From assembly GCF_010731535.1 (NCBI RefSeq), contig NZ_AP022581.1:3543952-3607951 (forward strand): 64,000 nt of DNA, given 5' to 3'. Position numbers and translations under genes: made by a program. The stretch's first letter is position 1. Each line of letters starts with the position of its first letter. Source of the DNA: Mycobacterium lacus. GTDB lineage: Bacteria; Actinomycetota; Actinomycetes; Mycobacteriales; Mycobacteriaceae. Below the pieces are notes generated by a model. The model was not told the origin of the DNA, did not search any database, and saw nothing but the letters and a program-made list of their open reading frames with translations. This document shows, in pieces, positions 1 through 8,423 of the stretch.

Positions 1-428
1 AGGTCGGTCGCCGCGGGCACCGTGACGTTCCCGCTCGCGCTGTCGAAACTGACTCCACCCGGCAGCCCCCGCAGGTCGAGCACCATGGTGCCCGACGCCG
101 TCGACGCGCCGATGTAGGAATGCCCGCCACCTCGCGGGGCGATCTTGAGCTTGTTCGCCGCCGCGAACGCGACCGCCTTCTGCACGTCGTCCCGCGACGT
201 GACCGTCACCACCGCCGCCGGGGTGGAGCCGTCGTAGAGCGAGTTGAACACCTGCTTGCCCGAGGTGAACGCGGCGCCGCCGGCCGGCAACAAGACCTTG
301 CCTCCGATCGAGGAGGCCAGGCCGGCCCAGCCGCTGCCCGGGTCCGCGCCCGCGCGCACGGTCCCGAAAACCGCCCCGGCCGCCAACGCCCCGACGGCGC
401 CGCGAAGAAACTCCTGGCGAGAGATCAT
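1..428 (-). CDS. FAD-linked (berberine-bridge-type) oxidoreductase, 3' part outside the window
   Basis: Only the first 142 codons lie in the window; the gene runs off the left edge. The start is the ATG at 428. Residues 1-27 form an export-like N-terminus with SRQEFLRG, a Tat-like motif carrying RQ in place of RR, then a hydrophobic stretch. Residues ~70-142 match the start of a PCMH-type FAD-binding domain, with PRGGGHSY around residues 98-105. In the berberine-bridge family the His (103) carries covalent FAD. From memory, Mtb Rv3351c-Rv3353c are fragments of such a gene, so this may be the intact ancestral form, but only the first third is visible. Substrate is unknown. Confidence 0.75.
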   Translation of the reverse strand, partial: MISRQEFLRGAVGALAAGAVFGTVRAGADPGSGWAGLASSIGGKVLLPAGGAAFTSGKQVFNSLYDGSTPAAVVTVTSRDDVQKAVAFAAANKLKIAPRGGGHSYIGASTASGTMVLDLRGLPGGVSFDSASGNVTVPAATD

Positions 429-573
429 GGGCCGCATTGTCGAACGCCGGGACGGCGGAGCGGGGTGTCGTCCGCCGTGTCGCACGCAGCGTGACGCGAT
501 CGTGTCGTCCGTCGCGGCCGGACCGATCGCGAAACGCAAAGTGCGCAAACCTTTACGCGGGCGTGTCCTCAAC

Positions 574-603
574 GTGACCGCGGTGGGCCAGGGTTTCTAG
601 GAT
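574..603 (+). promoter_or_regulatory. Candidate promoter of the DUF732 gene
   Basis: GTGACC (574-579) and TAGGAT (598-603) are separated by 18 bases and lie about 47 bases upstream of the chosen ATG at 650. The second hexamer fits the mycobacterial housekeeping -10 pattern TANNNT. The 429-649 interval separates two divergent genes and shows no coding signal. Inference from motif only. Confidence 0.3.
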
Positions 604-649
604 CATTTGAGTCGCCCATGAGCACTCCGGGGTGGATGAGGAGCTTGAC

Positions 650-1045
650 ATGAAGGCACTGTGGCGCCATCAGCCCCTGAAAGTTCGTCTGCTGGCGGCG
701 GCCGCGGGGCTCCTCGCCGCGGCCACGGCATTCGCGGCACCGGCCGACGCAAGCCCCATCGACGACGCCTTCATCGGCGCGCTGAACAACGCCGGCGTCA
801 ACTACGGCGACCCCGCGAGCGCGGTGGCATTGGGCCAGTCGGTCTGCCCGATCCTGGCCCAGCCCGGCGGCACGTTCAACACGGCCGCCTCCAGCGTCGT
901 CGCCGCCCAAAGCGGCATGCCCCAGGAGATGGCGGAGACGTTCACCAGCATTGCGATCTCGATGTATTGCCCGACCGTGATCGCCGACGTCGCGGCGGGC
1001 AACCTGTCTGGCCTGCCGCAAATCCCGGGCATACCCGGCTCTTAA
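650..1045 (+). CDS. Small secreted DUF732-type protein (Rv3354-like)
   Basis: 131 aa. The ATG at 650 has GAGGAG six bases upstream and is preferred over the GTG at 632. A Sec signal peptide is clear: basic start, hydrophobic core (LLAAAAGLLAAATAFAAP) and probable cleavage after ADA near residue 35. The mature part is short and helical, with two cysteines (SVCP and MYCP) that could form the disulfide typical of mycobacterial DUF732 proteins. It ends in a Pro/Gly-rich tail. The 3' end overlaps the convergent DUF3017 gene by 4 bases. Probably exported; molecular function unknown. Position and length match Mtb Rv3354. Confidence 0.85.
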   Translation: MKALWRHQPLKVRLLAAAAGLLAAATAFAAPADASPIDDAFIGALNNAGVNYGDPASAVALGQSVCPILAQPGGTFNTAASSVVAAQSGMPQEMAETFTSIAISMYCPTVIADVAAGNLSGLPQIPGIPGS

Positions 1046-1359
1046 CCGGTGCCCAGCGGGTCGATCGTCGACGCGATGTAGACCATCGCCGCGCCGACCG
1101 TCGCCGTTGTCACAAAGTCAATCCCTTTGCTGCGCACGGCCAACAGGCCGGCCCGGCCGTTGGGCAGGGTCAACCGCAGCACCGCGGCCAGCACCACGCC
1201 GATGCCGAGCAGCAGGGCGCCCCGGCGCCAGAAGTTGGCGGCCGCCAACGCGAAGCCCGCCGTGAAGGTCAGCCCGACCAGCAGGATCGGCCATTGCGCC
1301 CGGACGATGCGCCTAATCAGTCCCCGGGCGCCGCCGCGGTGGGCGGCCCGCGCGCTCAT
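1042..1359 (-). CDS. DUF3017-type small membrane protein (Rv3355c-like)
   Basis: 105 aa, with a basic N-terminus and three predicted membrane helices: around [36 protein letters not shown] and [15 protein letters not shown]. The ATG at 1359 overlaps the folD stop in an ATGA arrangement, so translation is probably coupled to folD. The stop overlaps the convergent DUF732 gene by 4 bases. Function is unknown; the constant pairing with folD is known from Mtb (Rv3355c-Rv3356c). Confidence 0.8.
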   Translation of the reverse strand: MSARAAHRGGARGLIRRIVRAQWPILLVGLTFTAGFALAAANFWRRGALLLGIGVVLAAVLRLTLPNGRAGLLAVRSKGIDFVTTATVGAAMVYIASTIDPLGTG

Positions 1360-2201
1360 CGCCGCTCGGCCAGCTCGACGACGTTGGTCAGCAGGAACGC
1401 GCGGGTCAGCGGGCCGACACCACCGGGATTCGGTGACACGTAACCGGCGACCTCCCACACGTCCGGATGCACATCGCCGACCAACCCGCCCTCGGCGCGG
1501 CTGACACCGACGTCGATGACGGCCGCGCCGGGACGCACCATGTCGGCGGTCAGCAAGTGCGGCACGCCGACGGCGGCCACGACGATGTCCGCCTGCCGGG
1601 TCAGCGCGGGCAGGTCGCGAGTTGCGGTGTGGCACAACGTCACCGTGGCGTTCTCGGAACGGCGGGTGAGCAACAACCCAAGCGGGCGACCGACCGTCAC
1701 GCCGCGGCCCAGGACGACCACGTGCGCCCCGGCGATCTCAACGTCGTAGCGCCGCAACAGGTGCACGATGCCGCGCGCGGTGCAGGGCAGCGGCGCCGGG
1801 GTGTTGAGGACCAGCCGGCCCAGGTTGGTCGGGTGCAGCCCGTCGGCGTCCTTGTTGGGGTCGACGCGCTCCAGTGCCGCGTTCTCGTCCAGGTGCTTGG
1901 GCAGCGGCAATTGCACGATGTAGCCGGTGCAGTCGGGGTTGGCGTTCAGTTCGTCGATGGTCTCGTTGAGCACGGTTTCGCTGATGCCGGCGGGCAGGTC
2001 GCGGCGGATCGACGTGATGCCCACCTTGGCGCAGTCGGCGTGCTTGCCGCGCACGTAGGCCTGCGACCCGGGGTCGTCACCGACCAGGATGGTGCCCAGT
2101 CCGGGCGCGCGGCCCGACGCGGTCAATGCGGCCACCCGCTGCGTGAGATCGACGAAGATCTCGTCGCGTGTGGCCTTGCCGTCCAGCGTGATCGCACCCA
2201 C
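1356..2201 (-). CDS. folD: Bifunctional methylenetetrahydrofolate dehydrogenase/cyclohydrolase FolD
   Basis: 281 aa, full length for the family. It interconverts 5,10-methylene-, methenyl- and 10-formyl-tetrahydrofolate with NADP+, feeding purine and formyl-Met-tRNA synthesis in the cytosol. Visible signatures are the YVRGKHADC catalytic-lysine region near residue 50, [23 protein letters not shown] near residue 120, and the C-terminal [15 protein letters not shown] Rossmann-like [14 protein letters not shown] lies in the middle. First gene of a two-gene unit with the overlapping membrane protein. Divergent from the OYE-like gene across a short gap. Confidence 0.97.
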   Translation of the reverse strand: MGAITLDGKATRDEIFVDLTQRVAALTASGRAPGLGTILVGDDPGSQAYVRGKHADCAKVGITSIRRDLPAGISETVLNETIDELNANPDCTGYIVQLPLPKHLDENAALERVDPNKDADGLHPTNLGRLVLNTPAPLPCTARGIVHLLRRYDVEIAGAHVVVLGRGVTVGRPLGLLLTRRSENATVTLCHTATRDLPALTRQADIVVAAVGVPHLLTADMVRPGAAVIDVGVSRAEGGLVGDVHPDVWEVAGYVSPNPGGVGPLTRAFLLTNVVELAERR

Positions 2202-2296
2202 GCCAGACAGTCTGGCACGGCCGTGTGCGGGGCCCGATGACGGCGACCCGGCGCGCCCGGCTCCGCCGCGCTTACGATCGCCATGTGGCTCCCCGC

Positions 2297-3496
2297 ATGG
2301 CCAGCCCCCCGGACGTGTTCAGCCCGGCCAGGCTCGGCCCGCTGACGGTGCGCAACCGGGTCATCAAGGCCGCCACCTTCGAGGCCCGCACCCCGGACGC
2401 CCTGGTGACCGACGACCTGATCGAGTACCACCGGCTGCCGGCCGCCGGCGGGGTCGGCATGACGACCGTCGCCTATTGCGCGGTCTCCCCCGGCGGCCGC
2501 ACCGGCGGCAACCAAATCTGGATGCGCCCGGAGGCGGTGCCCGGGTTGCGGCGGCTCACCGAGGCGATCCACGCCGAGGGGGCGGCAGTGAGCGCGCAGA
2601 TCGGCCACGCCGGCCCGGTCGCCGACGCCCGCTCCAACAAGGCGAAAGCGCTGGCTCCGGTGCGGTTCTTCAACCCGATCGGGATGCGGTTCGCCAAGAA
2701 GGCGACCCGCGATGACATCGACGACGTGCTGGCCGCGCACGCCAACGCGGCCCGGCTTGCCGTCGACGCCGGGTTTGACGCCGTCGAAATCCATTTGGGC
2801 CATAACTATTTGGCGAGCGCGTTTCTGTCTCCGCTGATCAACCGGCGCGGCGACGAGTTCGGCGGATCGCTGGAAAACCGGGCGAAGGTCGCTCGCGGCC
2901 TGGCGATGGCCGTTCGCCGCGCCGTGGACAAGGAGGGCGCGCGGGTGGCGGTCACCGCCAAGCTCAACATGGCCGACGGCGTCCGCGGCGGTATCAGCAC
3001 CGACGAGTCGCTGATCACCGCGAAATGGCTGGAGGAAGACGGCGGGCTGGACGCGATCGAGCTCACCGCGGGCAGCTCGCTGGTCAACCCGATGTACTTG
3101 TTCCGCGGCGACGCTCCGGTCAAGGAGTTCGCCGCCGCCTTCCAGCCGCCGCTGCGCTGGGGCATGCGGATGACGGGCAAGAAGTTTCTGCGCGAATACC
3201 CCTACCACGAGGCGTATCTGCTGGACGACGCCAAGCTGTTCCGCGCCGAGCTGACGATGCCGCTGATCCTGCTCGGCGGCATCACCAACCGCGCGACCAT
3301 GGACCTGGCGATGGCCGAGGGATTCCAGTTCGTCGCGATGGCGCGAGCCCTGCTGGCCGAGCCGGACTTGGTCAACCGGATCGCACGCGACGGCGCGGGG
3401 GTGCTCCCGGCGTGCACGCACTGCAACCAATGCATGCCGACCATCTATCGCCGCACCCATTGCGTGGTCACCGGCGCGCCGGACGCTCCAGGGTAA
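2297..3496 (+). CDS. Old-yellow-enzyme-like NADH:flavin oxidoreductase (Rv3359-like)
   Basis: 399 aa from the ATG at 2297; in-frame GTGs at 2225 and 2285 could add a short basic N-terminus. An FMN TIM barrel of the Oye family: [15 protein letters not shown] at the start, AQIGHAGP mid-barrel, and [16 protein letters not shown] with GGSLENR around residues 170-200, matching the family's active-site and FMN-binding strands. The C-terminus has a short Cys cluster (CTHCNQC) but no room for the 4Fe-4S plus Rossmann extension of the 2,4-dienoyl-CoA reductase type. Probably reduces activated C=C bonds; substrate unknown. Matches Mtb Rv3359 in place and length. Confidence 0.85.
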   Translation: MASPPDVFSPARLGPLTVRNRVIKAATFEARTPDALVTDDLIEYHRLPAAGGVGMTTVAYCAVSPGGRTGGNQIWMRPEAVPGLRRLTEAIHAEGAAVSAQIGHAGPVADARSNKAKALAPVRFFNPIGMRFAKKATRDDIDDVLAAHANAARLAVDAGFDAVEIHLGHNYLASAFLSPLINRRGDEFGGSLENRAKVARGLAMAVRRAVDKEGARVAVTAKLNMADGVRGGISTDESLITAKWLEEDGGLDAIELTAGSSLVNPMYLFRGDAPVKEFAAAFQPPLRWGMRMTGKKFLREYPYHEAYLLDDAKLFRAELTMPLILLGGITNRATMDLAMAEGFQFVAMARALLAEPDLVNRIARDGAGVLPACTHCNQCMPTIYRRTHCVVTGAPDAPG

Positions 3497-3525
3497 CCGC
3501 AGGTCCGCGAGCTACAGTTGATCCA

Positions 3526-6189
3526 ATGAGTCCACCAGCGCCGCCGACGCTGACCGTTCACTATGACGGGACCGAGCGCACGTTCGCGGCGGGCCACGAC
3601 GTGGTGATCGGGCGTGACCTGCGCGCCGACATGCGCATCACCCATCCGCTGATTTCGCGCGCCCACGTGCTGCTGCGCTTCGATCAGGGCCGGTGGCTGG
3701 CGATCGACAACGGTTCGCTGAATGGGACATTCGTCAACGGCCGGCGGGTCCCGGTCGTCGACATCCACGACGGCCAGAGCGTCAACATCGGCAATCCCGA
3801 CGGGCCGTTGCTGACGTTTGAGGTCGGCCGGCACGTGGGGATGGCCGGGCGTCCGCCCGAAACCAACTCGATGCGGATCGCCCGGGCCGGCGCCCGGTGG
3901 CCATCGGCCCAGCCCTCCGGTCAGCCGGGGCCACCGCAATTCGGACGCGCACCAATTCGGACCGAGTCATCGGCGTCGCGACCGCATCCCGGCGCGCTCC
4001 CGTACACCGTCGCACCGTCCGGGCAACCGATGTACCCGGGCAGCAGCTCGGTGCAACGGCCGCATGCCTATCCCGCGAGCGCGCCCCCGCCGTCGAACTA
4101 CCACCCCCACCCACAGATGGCCGGCGTGGGGTCGGTGGCGGCACCGCCTCCGGCACCGCCAACCCAGATGTCTCCCAGCCTTTCCAAGCCGCCCGAGTTG
4201 TCGAACCTGGCGACGAAGGTGTTCCAGGCCCTGTTGCCGCGCACCGGGGCGCACGAGAGACCTCCCGGCGCGGTCACGATTGGCCGCGCCACCGACAACG
4301 ACATCGTCATCGCCGACGTCCTGGCGTCGCGCCACCACGCGTTCTTGACCGAGACCCCGCTGGGCACCGAGGTCCGCGACGCGCACAGCGTCAACGGAAC
4401 ATTCGTCAACGGGGTCAGGGTCGGGTCCGCGATCCTCTCCGACGGCGACGTGGTCACCATCGGCAATGTCGACCTGGTGTTCACCGGTGGCACACTGATC
4501 CGCCGCACCGAAGCCGCGACGCGCGTCGGCGGCCTCGAGGTGAACTCCGTCTGCTACACCATCGACGATGGGAAGCGACTTCTCGACCACATCTCGCTGA
4601 CCGCCCGGCCCGGCACGCTCACCGCCATCATCGGCGGATCGGGCGCCGGCAAGACCACGCTGTCGAGGCTGATAGCCGGGTACACCAGCCCCAGCTCCGG
4701 CACGGTCACCTTCGAGGGCCACAACATCCACGCCGAGTACGCGTCGATGCGCAGCAGGATCGGGATGGTTCCCCAAGACGACGTCGTGCACCGCCAGCTG
4801 ACCATCAACCAGGCACTTGGTTACGCGGCCGAGCTGCGGCTGCCCCCCGACACCAGCAAAGCCGACCGCGCCCAGGTGGTCGCCCAGGTGCTCGAAGAAC
4901 TCGAGCTGACCAAACATGCCGACACCCGCGTCGACAAGCTGTCCGGTGGCCAGCGCAAGCGCGCCTCGGTGGCACTCGAACTGCTCACCGGGCCGTCACT
5001 GCTCATCCTCGACGAGCCGACCACCGGCCTGGACCCGGCGCTGGATCGTCAGGTGATGATGATGTTGCGTCAACTGGCCGACGCGGGCCGCGTGGTGCTG
5101 GTCGTCACACACTCCGTGTCGTACCTCGACGTGTGCGATCAGCTGCTGCTGGTGGCCCCTGGTGGCAGGACCGCGTTTTTGGGCCCGCCGAGCCAGATCG
5201 GTGCGGCCATGGGAACCACCAACTGGGCCGACATCTTCGCCAAGGTGGGCGCCGATCCCGACGAGGCCAACCGCCGCTTCCTGGCCGAGAACCGGCCGCC
5301 GCTCGCCGCGCGGGTGGAAACCAGGCCGGCGGATCTTGGCGAACCGGTGCATACGAGTGTTTTCCGGCAGTTCTCCACGATCGCCCGCCGCCAGTTTCGG
5401 CTGGTGGTCTCCGACCGCGGGTACACGGTCTTCCTGGCGGTCTTGCCGTTCTTGATCGGCGTCCTCGCCATGACCGTTCGCGGCAAGACCGGGTTCGGCG
5501 TTGCCGAGCCCATCAGCAGCAACCCCGACCAGCCCGGGCAGATCCTGGTGATGCTCAACGTCGGCGGCGTTTTCATGGGCTGCGCGCTCACGATTCGTGA
5601 CCTGGTCAGCGAGCGTGCCATTTTCCGGCGCGAACAGGCGGTCGGCCTGTCGACGGGGGCGTATCTGGGCGCCAAGATCGCCGTGTTCAGCGGGTTCGCG
5701 ATCGTCCAGGCCGCGATCGCGACGAGCATCACGCTCATCGGCTGGGGCTATCCTCCCACCGACGCTGTGATGCTGGGCGGTGGTGGCTTCGGGGTGGGCC
5801 TCGAGCTGTTCGTGACGGTCGCCGCGACCTGTGTGGCCGCGGCCATTCTCGGCCTGGCCCTGTCGGCGCTGGCCCACTCGCAAGACCAGATCATGCCGAT
5901 GCTGGTGGTGTCGATCATGTCGCAGCTGGTGTTCTCCGGCGGAATGATCTGGGTGACCGACCGGTTCCTGCTCGACCAGCTGTCGTGGGCGACACCCGCG
6001 CGGTGGGGCTATGCGGCATCGTGTTCGACGGTCAACATCGAGAAGCTGGTGCCGGGGCCGGTCAAGCCGAAGGACCAGCATTGGGTGCACAAGCCGAGCG
6101 CATGGCTGTTTGACATGGCGATGCTCGGGGTGTTGTGCATCGTCTACAGCGCCATCGTGTGGTGGAAGATCAGGCTCAGGCGGCGTTAG
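3526..6189 (+). CDS. FHA-FHA-ABC exporter (Rv1747-like)
   Basis: 887 aa. The ATG at 3526 starts just before the first domain. Order: FHA1 (residues ~1-105, with GRDL, SRAH and NGT), a Pro/Ser/Thr-rich linker (~110-225), FHA2 (~235-325, GRATDND, SRHH, NGT), ABC ATPase (Walker A GGSGAGKTT near 370, signature LSGGQRKR near 472, Walker B LLILDEPTTGLDP near 495), then an ABC2-type membrane domain from ~612 with about six helices. FHA domains read phosphothreonine, so kinase control is expected; in Mtb, Rv1747 is regulated by PknF. No kinase gene lies beside it here. Substrate is unknown; cell-envelope lipid export is a guess from Rv1747. Confidence 0.9.
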   Translation: MSPPAPPTLTVHYDGTERTFAAGHDVVIGRDLRADMRITHPLISRAHVLLRFDQGRWLAIDNGSLNGTFVNGRRVPVVDIHDGQSVNIGNPDGPLLTFEVGRHVGMAGRPPETNSMRIARAGARWPSAQPSGQPGPPQFGRAPIRTESSASRPHPGALPYTVAPSGQPMYPGSSSVQRPHAYPASAPPPSNYHPHPQMAGVGSVAAPPPAPPTQMSPSLSKPPELSNLATKVFQALLPRTGAHERPPGAVTIGRATDNDIVIADVLASRHHAFLTETPLGTEVRDAHSVNGTFVNGVRVGSAILSDGDVVTIGNVDLVFTGGTLIRRTEAATRVGGLEVNSVCYTIDDGKRLLDHISLTARPGTLTAIIGGSGAGKTTLSRLIAGYTSPSSGTVTFEGHNIHAEYASMRSRIGMVPQDDVVHRQLTINQALGYAAELRLPPDTSKADRAQVVAQVLEELELTKHADTRVDKLSGGQRKRASVALELLTGPSLLILDEPTTGLDPALDRQVMMMLRQLADAGRVVLVVTHSVSYLDVCDQLLLVAPGGRTAFLGPPSQIGAAMGTTNWADIFAKVGADPDEANRRFLAENRPPLAARVETRPADLGEPVHTSVFRQFSTIARRQFRLVVSDRGYTVFLAVLPFLIGVLAMTVRGKTGFGVAEPISSNPDQPGQILVMLNVGGVFMGCALTIRDLVSERAIFRREQAVGLSTGAYLGAKIAVFSGFAIVQAAIATSITLIGWGYPPTDAVMLGGGGFGVGLELFVTVAATCVAAAILGLALSALAHSQDQIMPMLVVSIMSQLVFSGGMIWVTDRFLLDQLSWATPARWGYAASCSTVNIEKLVPGPVKPKDQHWVHKPSAWLFDMAMLGVLCIVYSAIVWWKIRLRRR

Positions 6190-6213
6190 TGCACGCGCGA
6201 CTAATGTGAGGTG

Positions 6214-6552
6214 ATGAACCGAGCTCGGCAGCCGGTGCTGACCGTTCGGTCTGGCCAGTCGCAGCGCAGCTTCGCCGCGGGTCGCGACGTGGTCGTCGGC
6301 AGCGATCTTCACGCCGACCTGCGCGTCGCACACCCGCTGATCGCCCGCGCGCACCTGTTGCTGCGTTTCGAGCAGGGCAGCTGGATCGCGATCGACAACA
6401 ATTCGTCGAACGGGACCTTCGTCGACGGTCGTCGGGTGCCGCGGGTCGACATCCATGACGGCCTGGCCATCAACCTGGGGCGGCCCGACGGGCCGCGAGT
6501 CACCTTCGAGGTGGCACATCACGAGGGCATCGTCGGCCTGCTGCCGCGCTGA
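6214..6552 (+). CDS. Orphan single-FHA protein (Rv3360-like)
   Basis: 112 aa from the ATG at 6214, 25 bases after the exporter stop. It is one FHA-like domain, closely similar along its length to FHA1 of the preceding exporter (shared FAAG-DVV, HPLI-RAH, LLRF-QG, AIDN, NGTFV-GRRVP, VDIHDG). Key substitutions: the phosphothreonine-contacting Arg of the GR motif is Ser (VVGSDL), and the Ser of SRAH is Ala (IARAH). It looks like a duplicated, diverged FHA1. Probably cotranscribed with the exporter and followed by a long terminator hairpin. Function unknown. Confidence 0.8.
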   Translation: MNRARQPVLTVRSGQSQRSFAAGRDVVVGSDLHADLRVAHPLIARAHLLLRFEQGSWIAIDNNSSNGTFVDGRRVPRVDIHDGLAINLGRPDGPRVTFEVAHHEGIVGLLPR

Positions 6553-6555
6553 CGA

Positions 6556-6627
6556 GGTGGGGCGAGCAGACGCAAAAGCCCCCAAAACGTGCCGTTTTCG
6601 GGGGCTTTTGCGTCTGCTCGCCCCACC
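6556..6627. terminator. Long palindrome, probable bidirectional terminator (copy 1)
   Basis: Arms of about 34 bases pair almost perfectly around a three-base centre, with a single-base bulge. The stem contains GCGAGCAGACGCAAAAGC and its complement, so each strand ends its stem with a T-containing arm. It lies between the convergent orphan FHA gene (stop 6552) and mfpA (stop 6629). It belongs to a five-copy family in this window and resembles the tuberculosis rho-independent terminator class described in Mtb. Confidence 0.75.
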
Positions 6628-6628
6628 G

Positions 6629-7054
6629 CTATGCGTCCAGCCGAGCGCCGGTGGTCCGCACGCCACCGAGGTCGGCGCCGCGCAGCACCGCCTCGCGCAG
6701 GTCCGTCTGCACCAGGCTGGCCTCCGCAGCCGGCAGCCGCTCAAGTCGACACCACGCAGGTCGTTACCGCCGAGCCACACGAGCGTGAAATCCACCTCGT
6801 CGAGCGTGAGCGGCCGCATGCGGCACTGCACGAACACCGAGCCCGTCATGCTGCATTGCGCAAATGTGCTGTGCCACAGGGTCGTTCGCCCAGAAGGTGC
6901 AGTTGCGAAACGCCGAGCCGTGGTGCTGGGACTCGGCCCGGTTGACGGCGCTGAAGTCGCATTCGGTGAACACCACTCGCCGCGTGCACAGCCGGCTCAG
7001 GTCCTCGTCGCGAAAATCCCGGCCGGTGAACTCGCCGTCTGTCCAGTCTTGCAA
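6629..7054 (-). pseudogene. mfpA: Pentapeptide-repeat protein MfpA, frameshifted and 3'-truncated
   Basis: MfpA is a right-handed beta-helix protein that mimics DNA and binds gyrase (fluoroquinolone tolerance). Frame 1 from the TTG at 7054 gives DGEFTGRDFRDEDLSR and FRNCTF. After an apparent one-base insertion near 6892 the next frame gives TTLWHSTFAQCSM and LTLDEVDFTL. After a one-base deletion in a G run near 6724, a third frame gives LRGADLGGVRTTGARLDA and stops at 6629. The two shifts cancel, so the original frame resumes. The reconstructed protein (~141 aa) is about 40 residues shorter than recalled Mtb MfpA (183 aa) and ends 1 base from the terminator palindrome. Either decay or sequence error. 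Confidence 0.8.
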
Positions 7055-7059
7055 CGCGG

Positions 7060-7647
7060 TCAGTTGGGGGTCAGGCTGGCCAGTGCGTATTCGCTCACCG
7101 CGATCAGCGCGTCCGTCGCCGACCTGCGATTGCGGGCATCGATGCTGATCACCGGAATCTGCGGCGGCAGCGTCAGCGCTTTGCGGACCTCGTCAGCGGG
7201 ATACCTTGGCGCGCCGTCGAACTCGTTGACCGCGATCACAAACGGCAGGTTGCGGTGCTCGAAGAAGTCGACCGCCGCGAAGCTGTCCTGCAGGCGCCGG
7301 CAGTCGACCAGGACTATCGCGCCAATCGCGCCGCGCACCAGGTCGTCCCACATGAACCAGAAGCGTCGCTGGCCCGGGGTACCGAACAGGTAGAGCACCA
7401 GGTCCTCGGCCAGGGTGATGCGGCCGAAGTCCATCGCGACCGTGGTGGTCCGTTTGTCCGGGGTGGCTTCGAGCATGTCGACGCCGGCCGAGGCGTCGGT
7501 GACCATCGCTTCGGTGCGCAGCGGCATGATCTCCGAGACCGCGCCGACGAACGTGGTCTTGCCGGCACCGAATCCGCCGGCGATGACGATCTTCGTCGAC
7601 GCGGTGCCGCGATTCTCAACATGCGCCTCAGAGTGCTTGGAGGCCAC
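7060..7647 (-). CDS. mfpB: Conservon small GTPase (CvnD/MfpB, Rv3362c-like)
   Basis: 195 aa from the GTG at 7647. P-loop GGFGAGKTT at residues 24-32, switch region with FGTPGQRRF, and NEFD in place of the usual NKxD. This is the MglA/Rag-like GTPase found in actinobacterial conservons, and its mycobacterial homologue is reported to act with MfpA on gyrase. The start overlaps the upstream DUF742 gene by 20 bases, and the mfpA start lies 5 bases beyond its stop, so all five genes look like one transcription unit running from the sensor kinase. Confidence 0.9.
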   Translation of the reverse strand: MASKHSEAHVENRGTASTKIVIAGGFGAGKTTFVGAVSEIMPLRTEAMVTDASAGVDMLEATPDKRTTTVAMDFGRITLAEDLVLYLFGTPGQRRFWFMWDDLVRGAIGAIVLVDCRRLQDSFAAVDFFEHRNLPFVIAVNEFDGAPRYPADEVRKALTLPPQIPVISIDARNRRSATDALIAVSEYALASLTPN

Positions 7648-8011
7648 GCAGGGTCCTTCCTATGAGCTCCTGGCGCTCGTCGCGGGTCGAGCGGTCGGTC
7701 AGCGTCCTGTGCACCCGAAGGTAGCCCGCCACAACGAGATCGCCGATCAAGACGCGCACGACGCCCACCGGCAAATCCAGCCGGGCCGAGATCTCCGCGA
7801 CCGACGGGGTCGAGGGATTACCGGCGCACAGCTGGATGATCTCGCCGTTGACGTCGTTGGGGGGCCACCGGTGAGCCAGCCCCGCTTGCAGCGTCTGCAC
7901 CGGCGCTTCCAGGGGAAGGTCGACGTCGGTGTCCGTCCGTCCGGCCGTCAGCGTATAAGGGCGGACCAGGTTCGCCTCAGCCGCACGTCGTGCAGACTCG
8001 TGTTTGGCCAT
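7628..8011 (-). CDS. DUF742 conservon protein (CvnC, Rv3363c-like)
   Basis: 127 aa from the ATG at 8011; in-frame sequence continues upstream but would overlap the roadblock gene. The N-terminus carries VRPYTLTAGRT, the usual DUF742 signature. The C-terminal half has a winged-helix look (VAEISARLDLPVGVVRVLIGDLV, split here: helix-turn-helix then LVVAGYL). Third member of the four-protein conservon. Partner role between receptor kinase and GTPase is known for the family; a precise activity is not. Confidence 0.88.
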   Translation of the reverse strand: MAKHESARRAAEANLVRPYTLTAGRTDTDVDLPLEAPVQTLQAGLAHRWPPNDVNGEIIQLCAGNPSTPSVAEISARLDLPVGVVRVLIGDLVVAGYLRVHRTLTDRSTRDERQELIGRTLRGLQAL

Positions 8012-8012
8012 T

Positions 8013-8423
8013 TCACGAGTGCTGTGGGGCACCACGACGGGTGGACTGCACGACGCCGCCCACGCGTTCGACAAGGATGGCCATCTCGTAACCGATCTGG
8101 CCGATGTCGCACGACGTCGCGGCCAGCGTTGCCAGGTGCGAGCCGTCGCCGACGCGCATCAACAACAGGAATCCGTTCTGCATCTCGACCACCGACTGCA
8201 GCACCGGTCCACCGTCGAACAGTTGCGCGGCGCCGGTAGCGAGGCTGGCCAACCCAGACGCCACCGCGGCCAGCTGATCGGCCCGCTCGCGCGGGAGGTG
8301 CTCACTGGCGGCGATGGGCAGCCCGTCGACCGATACCAACAACGCGTGCGCCACCCCCGGCACCTCGCGGGCGAATCTCGACACCAGCCAGTCCAGTTGG
8401 CCGTCCGACGAAGGGGCACTCAT
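8013..8423 (-). CDS. Roadblock/LC7 conservon protein (CvnB, Rv3364c-like)
   Basis: 136 aa from the ATG at 8421-8423. A single Roadblock/LC7 fold: [20 protein letters not shown] at the start, VDGLPIA, the [15 protein letters not shown] helix and [11 protein letters not shown]. Roadblock proteins bind and regulate MglA/Rag-type GTPases, here presumably the CvnD-like GTPase two genes on. The start overlaps the sensor kinase stop by 4 bases (ATGA), and the next gene begins 1 base after its stop, giving tight coupling. Confidence 0.9.
   Translation of the reverse strand: MSAPSSDGQLDWLVSRFAREVPGVAHALLVSVDGLPIAASEHLPRERADQLAAVASGLASLATGAAQLFDGGPVLQSVVEMQNGFLLLMRVGDGSHLATLAATSCDIGQIGYEMAILVERVGGVVQSTRRGAPQHS

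Noticed and set aside
3025..3525. A 167-residue N-terminal extension of the exporter frame.
   Set aside because: It overlaps the OYE-like gene in another frame and has Arg/Gly/Ala-rich shadow composition. The FHA domain starts right after the ATG at 3526.
4996..6849. A 617-codon minus-strand frame spanning the ABC exporter, the orphan FHA gene and part of mfpA.
   Set aside because: Antisense to strongly supported genes. Only its first ~60 residues are real, as the middle frame of the frameshifted mfpA.
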